DNA of 64,000 nt from Bathynomus jamesi (Eukaryota > Arthropoda > Malacostraca > Isopoda > Cirolanidae): assembly GCA_023014485.1 (NCBI GenBank), contig JAJOZX010001565.1, positions 656,001 through 720,000 on the forward strand, written 5' to 3'. This document shows positions 33,701-44,815 of the stretch, piece after piece; position 1 is the stretch's first letter, and every line of letters begins with the position of its first letter. The position numbers and the translations under genes were made by a program. The notes beneath the pieces were generated by a model. The model had not been told where the DNA came from. It ran no database searches and was given only the letters and a program-made list of their open reading frames with translations.

Positions 33701-33876
33701 CAGTCCTTTAGATGGATTTCCGTGAGACATGCAAAGTCTGCTCCGGTTTCTTGCAGGAGTCCTTTCACGTATAAAACTTTGTCCGGAGAATGATTTGATT
33801 TAAGGCCCTGAATGTTGGCTAGGATTATTTTTATTTTTTCTCTATCATTTTCACATACATTCGATTCGTTTTCCAA
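30704..33876 (-). pseudogene. LINE family B copy 2, ORF2
   Basis: ATG at 33876. The endonuclease is ILANIQGLKSNHSPDK, DFACLTEIHLKDC, RRKGGCAIYTR and YRPPNTPTSKF, followed by frames 33325-32573 (SDHNIIEITTN), 32643-32107 (KTHSAAGPDKWNATLIKN, NYRPVSLTSHLTKIFERIV) and 32132-31905 (NQHGFRSGRSCLSQL, YTDFAKAFDKCDH). FADDTKLS lies at 31781-31518, and the C-terminal domain to 30704 ends KLFNQLPKDIRN. The catalytic FADD is intact. At least five frame changes plus the MITE make it inactive. A CENCEFC cysteine cluster in the endonuclease region is unusual and shared with copy 1. Confidence 0.88.
31203..31404. mobile_element. 202-bp hAT MITE with TSD GTTTAAAG
   Basis: The ends CAGTGATGCACAAAC and, inverted, CAGTGGTGCACAAAC. 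GTTTAAAG flanks both sides (31195-31202 and 31405-31412). It carries a repeated CCCCACGGGTCTTTTCA. It is inserted in the RT of LINE family B. Confidence 0.93.
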
Positions 33877-33927
33877 TTGTGGTGCCGGTTTCGTTGTTTT
33901 TGTAGTCCTCCGAGAATTTGCCTCTCT

Positions 33928-34333
33928 TTATCTTTGTCGGTACCTGTTGTCCCGATAACGTATGAAGTGGCTTTGTGCGTGCCTTCTCTCCGGCTCTCGG
34001 ATTCCTATATTTGTCAGCTGACTTTGTATTTGCTGGATGGTATTTAGCAGCTGAATTGTGTTGGCTGTGTCTAAAAAATTGGTAGCCCTCTTTGATGTTC
34101 GTTTTTCCTGTTCACCTGTTGCGTTCCTTTGAGGGTGGTGGTAACGGCATTTTTGTCGTATTTGCACCTCCCATATCTTGCATAAGTGTTGCAGACAGTA
34201 ATGTGGTGGAGCTTCCACTTTTTTTCAAATTTGCAATATCCTCTTGTATAATGTGTGTTACATAATGTGGGATGTGCATAGTTGCATTGCCCATCCCGAT
34301 ATCTGCAGTACCCTTTTGCGTAGTATTTACAAA
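33928..34333 (-). pseudogene. LINE family B ORF1 with tandem CCCH zinc fingers and coiled coil
   Basis: Read on the minus strand from about 34333: CKYYAKGYCRYRDGQCNYAH is a C-x7-C-x6-C-x3-H finger. CNTHYTRGYCKF and CNTYARYGRCKY begin two further fingers, the last ending in CRYHHP after a one-base shift in an A run near 34155. A helical region with IQLLNTIQQIQSQL follows, and the protein ends RYRDNRYRQR. The likely role is RNA binding in the LINE ribonucleoprotein. The start codon cannot be fixed. CCCH fingers differ from the usual CCHC knuckles of LINE ORF1. Confidence 0.65.
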
Positions 34334-34433
34334 CGCTATTTTCTACACTTCTACTTTTTGTTATCTGGTTATCTTCTATGTTTTTAATTTTGATATTATC
34401 ATTATTTTTCTTTGGCTTTCATATATACATACA

Positions 34434-34434
<1 letters not shown>

Positions 34435-34475
<41 letters not shown>

Positions 34476-34476
34476 T
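34435..34476. repeat. (TA)n microsatellite
   Basis: About 40 bp of TA repeat at the 5' edge of LINE family B copy 2. Confidence 0.95.
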
Positions 34477-34479
34477 CAT

Positions 34480-35030
34480 AGACCGTGCATGGAACAAGGA
34501 ACTTTTCTGGGAAAATTAAATCCACTATAGTCCGAGTAAGTAATGGTAAATGATAACCACTATAGTTATTTTCTTTTTCATGATGTTAGCCCGATGTGGT
34601 TACTCGCAAAGAGGCCCCAAAAATATAGCTTCCCTCACCGGCTATCTGCAAAGCAGATAGGATCCAACTTTGGGACAGGATCTAGGGTTTAAAGCAGCCT
34701 AGCCCCAGTATAAACCTAAATATAAGCAAAAGACTCGTTGCATTAACGTCGGGTTGAATACATCAAAGAAAAAGGGGTAACTATTGTATTTTTAGACAAA
34801 AACCAAAACTTAAACCCTAGATCTTGTACCAAAGTTGGATCCTATCTGCTTTGCAGATAGCTGGTGAGGGAAGCTATATTTTTGGGGCCTCTTTGCGAGT
34901 GACCAGTTGCCCACGTCGGGCTAACATCATGAAAAAGAAAATAACTATAGTGTTTATCATTTACCATTACTTATTCGGACTATAGTGGATTTAATTTTCC
35001 TAGAAGAGTTCCTTGTTCCATGCACGGTCT
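34480..35030. repeat. 551-bp fold-back (inverted repeat) element
   Basis: Arms 34480-34691 and about 34810-35030 are inverted copies starting AGACCGTGCATGGAACAAGG, with scattered mismatches and a few small indels. The spacer is about 118 bp. There is no coding capacity. It is flanked on both sides by (TA)n tracts within about 50 bp, suggesting a TA-targeting fold-back MITE. Confidence 0.9.
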
Positions 35031-35077
35031 GTGTATATCATAAAAAACCTCAGGGGACCATTCTGAGTTCTATCCCA

Positions 35078-35101
35078 TATATATATATATATATATATAT
35101 A
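35078..35101. repeat. (TA)n microsatellite
   Basis: Short TA repeat right of the fold-back. Confidence 0.9.
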
Positions 35102-35693
35102 CATTGGCGCTGGCGTATAGGAGCGATGGAGCGGTCGCTCCCCCTTGCTTGAAACGATAAATATTAATTTAACAGATAAAAAATATATTAATTTTAAGAT
35201 ATTAAAATAAATATTCTTGAAATTATTTTAAAAATTCATGTGGCATATCATGATTCATGAGGCATTTTGAGTAAGCCTTCATACAGTAAATAATATTCTA
35301 AACTTATAGCATAGCTTCAAACAGTGTACCGCTGTTTGAATACAAAAATATTGCAGCCGAATGGAGCGATAGATTTTTCGCTCAAGTAAATATAAATTAT
35401 ATTTTACTGTTGTAATGAAAATATAAGTACAATCGCGAATTTTTTTTATAATAACAACTTTATTTTTACTAATAGTTACTTCAGTAATAATGATATAAGC
35501 CATTTATATGTATTTTATTGAAATATTACTTATTTATAATTAACTAGAATTGTACGTCTGGCATAGCCGCATATGTTAATACAAGTACTCTTGTGAGCGG
35601 CAGTTGGATTCGCGCTAGCCTATTGTGAGTCCGTGTTGTCGTACAATTTTATGAAATCGCACCCCTATACATTTATACCACGAGTCGCCACTG

Positions 35694-35695
<2 letters not shown>
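35102..35695. other. Non-coding, possible degenerate hAT-like MITE
   Basis: Left CATTGGCGCTGGCG and right CGAGTCGCCACTG look like poorly matched inverted ends between TA tracts. The interior is AT-rich. The ends agree over only about seven bases, so this is a weak call. Confidence 0.25.

Positions 35696-35780
<85 letters not shown>
35696..35780. repeat. Compound microsatellite (TA)n(GT)n(GA)n
   Basis: TA repeat, then about 19 GT units, then about 16 GA units in direct succession. Confidence 0.95.
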
Positions 35781-35781
<1 letters not shown>

Positions 35782-36661
35782 ATAACAGTATAAAAACGAA
35801 TAATCAGTGTGAACAGGTGTTTTAGCCTTCCCTTTTGTAAAATTATTAAATTATGCCCCAGCTAAGTTAAATATACTACGATTTTCCTAAAAAGTACTAA
35901 AATCTTAAAGTGTATCCCCCAGGAAACATCCTTAAAAATGCATATGTCTATTTGGAGGTTTTGACTCCCGAGAATCCTCATCAAGCTTCTATCTCTACCA
36001 ATGAGGTATTAACTGAAAACTACAAGTGTTCCGGAACCAGAGTCAGTCAGCGCCTTCTACTTCATTTATTAGTAAAAGGGTACCTATTACTTCTACTCTA
36101 TCCAAGCCGACCCACCCTGTAAGCGGGTCCCTTTACATTGACTTGTAAAAAGAAAAAAATGAAAAAGAGGGGCCAAACAATAAAAGAAGGGGGTAGGGCA
36201 AGAGTGGTTTCTCAAATAAAATTTAACACAGCTATTCGGACGTTGTGACTCCGAGATTTTCCCATCACTTAAAATACAAGTAAATAAAGTAAAAAAAAAA
36301 AATGGAAATAAAATCTATCATTTAAGAACTGCCAGTGCGCTATAACCAGACCCGACCATCGCCATCTACCATATTTACCAAGAAGAAAAAGAGCAAAAGA
36401 GAAAAAGAAGCGAAGAAGAAACAGAGGAAAAGAAGCCAAAAAAATAAAGAACATCCTAACTCCAGCTTTAGAGCTGTAATAATTTTTAATTTATAAATAC
36501 ATATCTATAATTTAATGTATAAAGTTATGGCAAATTTAATTATACTAAAACGCACGAATATTTACGTAGATATTATGAATTTGTGGAAATAGAATAATTT
36601 AAGGGATATTATGTTTGTTTTCAGTCGTCAAATGAACTGAGCAAAATTGAAAAGCATATTG
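35781..36661. other. No recognised feature
   Basis: AT-rich non-coding sequence with a purine-rich stretch near 36120-36450. I see no gene or repeat shared with the rest of the window. Confidence 0.5.
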
Positions 36662-36907
36662 TGACCTACGGATCACCAATTTGATGTGGCCAAGAAAGTA
36701 GGCTTACTATAATTTATGAATTAAATTGAAATTGAATAATTAGGTGTCATCAGCTTGGCCTACAGCCAAACAAACAATATTTAATAAGGAGAGAGAAATT
36801 ACTTTGTTGTTTTGTGTTTAAGAAAATAAATAAGTTATTTGTTTAGTGATTAACAATTCTATAACGATAGTTATAGTGATTAACAATTATATAACGGCAG
36901 TTATACT

Positions 36908-37884
36908 AGGGTTGCCAGATTTTTCAAATGCCTATGCGGGACAAAATGTTTTTTTTTTTTTAAGACCAAGTTTTTTTCAAATTGAAACTAGATTTCTTCA
37001 ACGGTTACAACAAACAAAATTAGAAAATTTTTATTAAAATAATGCTTAACAATTAAACATCGTGAATAATATTGAAATTATTATACATAATATTGAAATA
37101 TCGTAAATAATACTGAAATTATCATAGCATATTAAATATTGTAGTATACATCGCTTGGTACTTGTGGGTTATCTGTCGCCACTTTTTAATTTAATTTTCC
37201 AACTTTTTCACAAATACAGATGTGTGTTATCATGTTGCCATTTTTACAAAAATGTTTTTACACCTCGTGAACAGGCTCTCATCGATCTCAACCACTATTC
37301 CTTCTAACCTAACCTAACCTAACCTAACCTAACCTAATCTAACCTAACCTCACACTAACCTAACCTAACCTAACCTAACTAAAAAATAAATGACCCCTTA
37401 GGTTAGGTTAGGTTAGGTTAGGTTAGAAGGAATAGTGGTTGAGATCGATGAGAGCCTGTTCACGAGGCGTAAAAACATTTTTGTAAAAATGGCAACATGA
37501 TAACACACATCTGTATTTGTGAAAAAGTTGGAAAATTAAATTAAAAAGTGGCGACAGATAACCCACAAGTACCCATCGCTTTACTAATTATATTATGACA
37601 TGTCAATATTTTTCTGAACTTTTACAATATAACTACAGCCGAAAAACTGCCAACTCCTGGCCAAACACAACATTTTATAAGCGTTATGTAATTTCTAGGA
37701 TGTTCTAGAACATTCAACATTACTCTACAGAATCCTACAGGATCATACATAATTCTAGAAAATTCTAAATCAATTCATCCCGAAAAAATTTCCTTAAAAA
37801 ATATTTTTTGCGGGACATTACATTTTGAATACAAAGTGGGACGCGGGATTTTTGGACCAAATGCGGGACGTCTGGCAACCCTAA
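36908..37884. mobile_element. MITE with AGGGTTGCCAGA ends
   Basis: Left AGGGTTGCCAGA and the inverted right end match over 12 bp. Flanking octamers are GTTATACT and TTTATACT (7 of 8 identical), consistent with hAT-type duplication. It contains the separate fold-back element at 37157-37573, so it is about 560 bp by itself. Confidence 0.8.
37157..37573. mobile_element. Fold-back element with telomere-like (CCTAA)n / (TTAGG)n at its centre, TSD CATCGCTT
   Basis: The ends GGTACTTGTGGGTTATCTGT and inverted copy start near-perfect arms of about 175-180 bp. The left arm runs into (CCTAA)n and the right arm starts with (TTAGG)n, so telomere-type repeats face each other. The short spacer holds more CCTAA units. 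CATCGCTT flanks at 37149-37156 and 37574-37581, an 8-bp duplication, so this moved as a transposon rather than forming by chromosome fusion. Confidence 0.9.
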
Positions 37885-38121
37885 TTTATACTACGCTAAA
37901 GATGACTGATTCTTAGCAATAAGAAATGGCTATACATTCTAATTGTTAAGTAAGTACACTAATTCAGGTAGGCTAATGAGATGTGCAGAGGTGAACACAG
38001 AATAAGTAATGAAGCCTATTGATAACTGAAATAATGCAAGTACGGTTGGTACAGTAAATGGATTAGGTCGTTAAGAATGAAACACAATAACAGAGTGATA
38101 CAAAACTACGGTATTGGTACG

Positions 38122-38163
38122 GTTTTGTTACGTCGTGCTTGTGGAAGCACGACGTAACAAAAC
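38122..38163. repeat. Perfect 19-bp hairpin with 4-nt loop
   Basis: GTTTTGTTACGTCGTGCTT, loop GTGG, AAGCACGACGTAACAAAAC. Only the right arm exists in the homologous repeat at 28290-28312. Confidence 0.95.
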
Positions 38164-38974
38164 ACTGTAGGCCGAGTGAGGGCCGACAAGAGGCTTACCG
38201 CGACGCTGGTTCCCTCTGAAGACGTGTTGAGGGCCTACGTGAAGGAGGATGTGCTGAGGGCCTGTTGAAATACTTGTTGAACAGGCGCCGATCGAATTGT
38301 GGTGAAAGGATGAATGACAGGCAAAGTGAGGTTTGTGGCTCGTAGCCTAATAGAAGGTTTACGGACCTGGGCTTCGAAGGATTGCTTCTACAGGCGGAGT
38401 GGCTTTACCGGCGAGAGGATGAGTGTTGAAGGCCGGTAGAGACTTATTGAAAAGGAGCCAACGGAAACTCCTGCAACAGTGATGTTGCTTCTTGTAGGAT
38501 GAAATTGTAGAGAGCCTTACTTGATGATAGACTTTGTGTAGGCTCGACTGGAACCTTGAAAGAACAGCGGGCCGCTCTCCGGCGAAGGCCGGAGAGCGGG
38601 TGGCGAGTCAAGTGGTGCTACTGACGAAGGTGTTGAGAGTGAGACGTGACGACCAAAACGAGAAAATGGCAAGTAAGAATGATTTGAGAAAGAAACTGCA
38701 ATTTATAGGCCTTGGTGACGTCCTCTCGTGGTCTTTTCTGGAAATACCACAAAATCTGTTTTTTCTCTGTGGGCCTGTTTCATGCCCACGTGTATAGCCT
38801 TTGTTTTGATTCCATGACTAATTGAGAACGGCGAGGAAAGGATTTCCGGTCGGCCTCTACAAGCGTTTCTTTCCATTGCTTTTGAGCACATTCAAAAAGT
38901 CTTGTATGGAGACCGTTCTTTTTAGTAATTGATTTTTTAATACTACTGAAATGCATTATTATTACAGTAATGTG

Positions 38975-40622
38975 CAGTGCTGTGCTCGTTACTTTATAAA
39001 TGTAATGCCGTTACCGTTACTACAGTCTAAATGTAACGCCGTTATCGTTACAGTTACCATTTTTAAAAAGTAACGAGTAACGGCACCGTTACTCGTTACC
39101 GTTACTTTTAATGAAATGTAAATATATTATATATATGCATAGGTATATTATAATTTATATACACGTAAAATATTATATTATATAAACATTCGTTTTGTGC
39201 GAGTATGTGTTGGTTTGTATCCACTGGTTAACGCATAGGTTATGAAGTCTGTGCATGCCCTCATTGCGTTGTAGACTTACAAGGCATAATATTTTCAAAA
39301 AAAGTGAAACAAAATTACTACAAGATTTATTCCTCGGAATTGCAACATAACAGAGGATGTAGCAATTGTAGCATACTATTGATACTAATTTACTAATGCT
39401 AAAATATACCACGAAAGTTTAGTTTTGCAAAACAATAATACGAAATACTAAAGAAATGAATCAAATGAGTTATTGTGCATGGCAATGATAATTGAAATTT
39501 ATTAGCTAAATATACAAACTTAAGAACTATTATTCAAAAGATCTTTATTGGCCTTTAAGAAAACAAGCTTCTCAAAAGTTGCATCTAAGAGCGAGCCTCG
39601 TTTCGGACGCAGTATATCCTCCCCTACTGAAAAAACCCGCTCAACAGCGGCACTAGATGGTATAGGAATGTTAAGTTTAATGAACACATTTTTAAAGTTA
39701 GAATGGGAAGGATGCAGAGCTAACGTGCCGTGAAGGCCCAGATGAGAGGAATGACAAAACCTGTGCTGAACGTAGGTCCCTCCCTGCTCCAGGGTTCTTC
39801 GCCTTTTTACTTTTGAAGCACTCGAAGAAGTTATCGTCGTCCTCAGTCGCACTTCCTGTACTAACTGTTGGTGAACTGGAATCTCTGTACTGAGATGACT
39901 GAGCGACCTTTTCGATTCGTTCTATCATCATTTCCTTGACCTCAGCTACTCTGCTTTCATCGCGTTCATTAATCCACAGTAATTTGAACTGAGGATGAAA
40001 AGCTGCAGCTAAAATATATTCATTGTCTGTGAATATCTTGTCGAATCTCTTTTCGATTCCTGAAATGAGACTCCTAACTAAAGGAAGACAAAACTCTTGA
40101 CTCTCACGTTCAAGCTTTCGCAGCTTTGTCAAGCAGGCAGTCAGTATGGGAAGCAGTATACCCATGTACGCTTCAACTTCACTTTGAAGGATGTCCAATG
40201 CTTGTGCAATGGGTTTCTTCACTCTGACATATTCTTTGTGGAATAATATGTCGGACGCGCTGAAACGAGAAATTCCTAATCCATCACAGATATTATCCAT
40301 AGCGGATTCTGTCAGTGTAGGGGGAGAGGGTGGATGGGGTTAGGCTGCCAGCATGCCAACGGCCAACATGCACACCTCGCTCATAGTGAAGGGACAAATT
40401 TTTAACGGTTAATGAATAATGAGTGAAGATCAAAGAAACTAATTGCGAGCTACGATAAAAAAGTAACGAGTAACGACTAACGAATATATTTCCCTAAACA
40501 AGTAACGTCGTTACTGAAAGAGTTACTTGATTTGAAATGTAACGCCGTTACCGCTACCGTTACTAAAAAAGTACTGCGTTACGTAACGGCCGTTACTTGT
40601 AACGCGTTACTGCCCAGCTCTG
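38975..40622 (-). mobile_element. hAT transposon 'b', TSD GTAATGTG
   Basis: The left end CAGTGCTGTGCTCGTTAC and inverted right end CAGAGCTGGGCAGTAAC are related. GTAATGTG flanks both sides (38967-38974 and 40623-40630). Subterminal regions are dense in GTAACG repeats. It is 1,648 bp with a partial transposase, so non-autonomous. Confidence 0.93.
39523..40300 (-). pseudogene. hAT 'b' transposase, C-terminal half
   Basis: Frame 40300-39698 covers the helical region before dimerisation (PIAQALDILQSE, LTKLRKLERES). After a frame change near 39720, frame 39852-39523 has IPIPSSAAVERVFSVG and KRGSLLDATFEKLVFLKAN, the hATC domain. The catalytic core and BED finger are absent. It is similar in layout to hAT 'a' but a distinct family. 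Confidence 0.85.
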
Positions 40623-40630
40623 GTAATGTG

Positions 40631-40903
40631 TTGGTATATTTTAAAATGGGAGGCATAAATGGCTTAGCCACGTCTTCAAAGGCCTTTAAGTGAGATCAGC
40701 GAAGTGAAGCGACATTGGGTCTGGTAATTGGTTGAATGGGAGACCAATGTACTGTTTATCGATTCTGTAGCTTTCCTTGGTTCCGAATCCAGGTTCAGTT
40801 GTAGGTCCCTCCTATCGTCGTACGACTTTTGACGTTACAACGAATAAAAAATAATTAACATACGTGTATAACGTGTATAATCGACAATTTTCTAACATAG
40901 TAA
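40631..40903. other. No recognised feature
   Basis: Non-coding sequence between two hAT elements. It ends in the TSD CATAGTAA. Confidence 0.4.
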
Positions 40904-43874
40904 CAGAGGCGTACCTAAAGTATTTGGCACCCGGGGCGGATCCTTCCTTTGGCACCCCCCATAAATAATTTTAAAATTTAAACACAGAAAAATATATTAT
41001 GTTTGCAAGTAGATTTTTAAACAGTACAGTACTGTCATGAGCAAATTGGAAATAAGAAAAATGCAGGACATTAAAAATTCAGTGACAGGTAATACTGCAT
41101 TTTATTTTATACAAAAAACACAGGAAATCTAGTCTCAACGCTCAGCCTATTCTTCAAAGGTAAATAGAGAGGATTCAGTCTCTGCTTTCGAGCCTTAATT
41201 TCTGCAAATTGATCAATGACCTCATCGAAATTCACCTTCTTTGCATATTCATGTTCAATTGAAAGTAAAGCCAGATTTGTCAATCTTGTCTGACTCATGG
41301 TCCAGCGAAAGAAATTTTTTTCAATTTCAATTTGGAAAAACTTCTTTCACATGAAGCAATAGACACGCAGAGAGTCAAAAAGAATCTCAAACACAGTGAC
41401 AAGCTTGGCAAAGATTCACAAAAATCCCATTTCACAATAAACTCCAGAAACTGCAATGCTGTCCATTTCTTTGCCTCTTCAACGCTGATTTTGGCAGCTT
41501 CCAAATGCCTCCGAAGTCGTCCAATTTCCACACTGATATCTTCATCAGAGAATTAATCGAAAATCTGAGTCAAATTTGGAATATACTTCCGAAGTTCTTC
41601 TTCTGTTGCAACAACCAAAGTGTTTGGCTGAATAACAGCGAAGATTGACAGAATTTGATCCATTGCCTTAGAACGAATCTCCAATTCTTGATGAAAGCGA
41701 TCAAGACATTCAAACATAGCCCTTTTTACTTCCTCTGGCAATGTGAGACCAGCATCCTTTGCCATCTCTCCTGGTATCCTTTTTCGGAGCTTTACTATCC
41801 CTCTTCTCTCCATAGAAATGTCCATTTCCTCACACTTTGTAGTTGCATAATGAATGGCCCTCTCCACAATTTCATTGCGCTGATCTTCAAGAAACAGTTT
41901 TAGAGCCTTTGAGCTTCACAATGCACTTTTCAAGGCTGATTCCAACTGTTTGCAAATACTTTTGTGTGAGATTAATTTCTTCCAGGACTTCACACCAGAA
42001 AGAAAGGTAACTCAAAAAAGAGAAATCATATACAGCAGACAGCAAAATCTGAGCTGATCCTCTTGTGACCACATTTTCTTTGGGATCGCACAGTACTTCA
42101 AGGGTTGAGGTCAGCTTTTCAAAATTTGCCTTCACTGGTTTCACAGCGTCATAATGAGCACTCCATCTTGTTTGGGAAAGTCTTTTGACTGTCATGCCTA
42201 CATTTTCCATCAGCACTTCCCATCGATGAGTTGAGACTAAAAAGAAGGAATAGACTCTCTCCAAGGTTCCAAAAAATGTCACACATGAAGAAATGCTTCC
42301 AAATGAGTGCACTCCGCAAAGGTTCAGAGAATGATTTGCACAAGGCACAAACAAAGCCTTGGGATTAATCTCTCTAATCTTTGACTGAACACCACCATGA
42401 ATCCCAGCCATAGTTGCAGCGTTGTCATATCCTTGACCACGGCACAGGTTTATGTCCAGTCCATCTCTCTCCAGATGTCTCAGGATATCCCCTGTGAGCT
42501 CAGCAGCAGTCTTTCCGGCAATAGGGAAGAAGCCCAAGAATGATTCCTTTACTTCAACTTAGTCACATTCAATATGGACGTATCTGATCACTTCACACAT
42601 CTGATCAGTGTGGGACACATCAGGAGTGCTGTCAAAAAGAATCCCAAAATACTTTGCTTTCTTGATATCAGCCACTATTTTCTCTTTCACGTAATTCCCG
42701 AAAAGGCAAATGAACTCATTCTGAATCTTTGGAGATAAATACGCAGCCACTCTCCTCCCAGATGGAATAGAATGCTTAATCCTTACAAAATGTTCTTTCA
42801 AAACTGGATCATAATTTGACAGCAACTCTACCAATTCCATGAAGTTTCCTTTGTTTGCTGATGACATGTCCTCTTTGTGACCACGAAAAAGAAGATTCTG
42901 GTGAGCCAGAAACAAGGTTACGTCCAAGAGGCGATGTAAAATATTCCTCCATTTCTTTCTCTCCTTGTCCATTGTTGCTTGATGAACTTGATCAATGGTT
43001 TTTTGAAGCTTCAACCCTGCTCCCAAGGTCTTCCATTTCTCCAGGCATGAGAGATGCTGCTCAGAAGCCTCATGGTCAGACACCTTTGGGTTTAGCTTCC
43101 ACCATGCTTGAAACCCAGTGACAAAGCTGGATGTTCCAATTCCTTTCTCATCAAGAGCAAACAGTCTGCAGCAAAAACAAAGCAAACTTTCTTTTGATGA
43201 AGAGTAAACCATCCATGTTCTCAAAACTTTCTCGCCATTTGGCAGAGCCTTATAGAACCATGCAGTGTTCAGCTGTCGACTCTTCCCTTTAGATTTCTCT
43301 CCTTGTCTTTGAACTGCACTGAAAGGTCCACTCCTATTTTGGAAGGGTTCACTTCCCCTCTTAATAAGATCAACTCTCAAGTCATTTGGAACCGGGATTG
43401 GCCAAGCAGCGACATCAGAATAAATTGAAAATCTATCCATCTCCTCTTCTTCATCAGAGTCTTCCTCCTGTTGGTGTGGACTTCTGCTGGTGTCTCCTTC
43501 CTCTTCATCAGTTTCATTGCTTTTAGAAGATGAATTGCCATCCTCCAATCCTTGCTCTCTCTCATTTGAATCCTCTTGTGAAAATGCTTCTTGTATTTGC
43601 CCTTCAGATTCACCAGGCTGAATATCTTCAGGACTTTCTCCTATTGCACTTGATGTTGAAGGCGTCACATACTTCAAAATTGATCCGGACATTGCCTGAG
43701 CCACCTCTTCTCTTGTCTTCTTCATTTTTCTTTGTTGGAATCCACTGGGTCGATTTCGCTTCATAGTGGATGTTTTCTGCAAAATTTTAAAATCAAAAGG
43801 TATAAAGCATGAACATACATAACAAGTATGAACTATTATGACTTGAAATACATTAACTGAACAAATTGTCTGTG

Positions 43875-43910
<36 letters not shown>

Positions 43911-44807
43911 TAACAGTATATCCAGTAAATAAAGAAGTAAAAAAAATTTATTACAACAGAAAAGCTTCAAACAAGTGGTTCTCAAACTTTTTCCAACCAG
44001 ATACCCATTGAGTTATCAGATTATCAACCCAGACAAGCAGAGACAATTAATTATCAATGCCAATGCTTTAACACTAATTCAATATAGTATGGTATAACGC
44101 TAGCTATTATAATTTATACCATTATTTAATAAGCAGTAAGCATTAACAACATATTAAATATACAATGATACTACACTGGACATTGTAAAATTGTTGAACT
44201 TGACTAAGCCAATAAGCATTAGTACTAATTCAATATAGAATAGTACTGTAGTTGTTGATGTAAATCTGAAACGGTGTTTACTATATTAAACATGTAAGCA
44301 TTAACGCATCTCCATGCAGTCACATCATCACCCTCTCTGTCTTAACATCACCATGTAGTTGCATTAAAAAAAATCATGCAATTTCACCACCACCAGCACT
44401 TTATGCTTTATCATAATTATTTAATGAAACATACCTCATGTATGTGGAGTCACAGTGTCAAGTGAACAAGACTTGGAATGTCAGTTGCAGCCAACTGGCT
44501 ATGCTCAACAAACTGATGACTAAAACGTCAACAAACGTTCGGCTTTCGATGTAATTTTTATCAAATATTTAATTTTTCGTTTGTAAATTTTGTATTGCCA
44601 ATAAAAATAAACATTTATTTTATAGTGGAAATTAATATTCAGCTGTTGTAATAGTTTGAACAATTTTTAATTTTTTTTCTTGCTTTGGCGAATTTTTCAT
44701 TTGGTTTGAAAACTTGTACTGGTATTTCAACTCTCCCGATGGCACCCCCCTCCTGGCTGTCACCCAGGGCCGACCGCCCCCCTCGCACTCCCCTTAGTAC
44801 GCCACTG
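40904..44807 (-). mobile_element. hAT transposon 'c', 3.9 kb, TSD CATAGTAA
   Basis: The left end CAGAGGCGTACCTAAAG and inverted right end CAGTGGCGTACTAAGGG match except at a few sites. CATAGTAA flanks both sides (40896-40903 and 44808-44815). Both ends contain GGCACCCCCC blocks. It encodes an almost complete transposase on the minus strand. The region 43783-44807 before the gene is non-coding and includes a TTA trinucleotide run near 43877-43909. Confidence 0.95.
41107..43782 (-). pseudogene. hAT 'c' transposase (TTF-type zinc finger, DUF4371-like)
   Basis: From ATG 43782: an acidic, glutamate-rich N-terminus (about residues 45-120), then a TTF-type zinc-finger region (LNTAWFYKALPNGEKVL, LLCFCCRLFAL), then FGILFDSTPDVSHTDQM with the first catalytic aspartate. 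After an in-frame stop at about 42560 it continues GQGYDNAATMAGIHGGVQ (second aspartate) and CANHSLNLCG, the hAT C-x2-H motif. A frameshift near 41890 and a stop at about 41553 follow. The end has FLTLCVSIASCERSFSKL, the dimerisation motif, with a last frameshift near 41300. Four lesions in about 850 codons indicate a fairly young copy. It resembles ZMYM1-like domesticated hAT proteins. Confidence 0.9.
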
Positions 44808-44815
44808 CATAGTAA

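Larger units (their letters stand above)
30604..34430 (-). mobile_element. LINE family B copy 2, nearly full length
   Basis: Minus-strand non-LTR element with ORF1 (34333-33928) and ORF2 (33876-30704), ending about 30604. The 5' side abuts a (TA)n tract at 34435-34476. A hAT MITE interrupts the RT at 31203-31404. This is the most complete copy of the family and defines its organisation. Confidence 0.88.
36662..38930 (-). repeat. LTR-like repeat copy 2, carrying a MITE
   Basis: Collinear with the repeat at 16385-16609 plus 27851-28880, from CCTACGGATCACCAATTTGA to the region around 38900. Minus the MITE at 36908-37884 it is about 1.3 kb. It has two tandem copies of GTGATTAACAAT before the MITE. 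About 160 bp present in copy 1 (28165-28320) is replaced here by a 42-bp perfect hairpin. No coding frame. Confidence 0.65.

Noticed and set aside
37308..37430. Chromosome-fusion scar (head-to-head telomere repeats)
   Set aside because: The repeats lie inside a fold-back element with exact 8-bp target duplications.
42559..43782. Host ZMYM-type zinc finger gene
   Set aside because: It lies inside hAT terminal repeats with an 8-bp duplication and carries frame lesions; it is a transposase.
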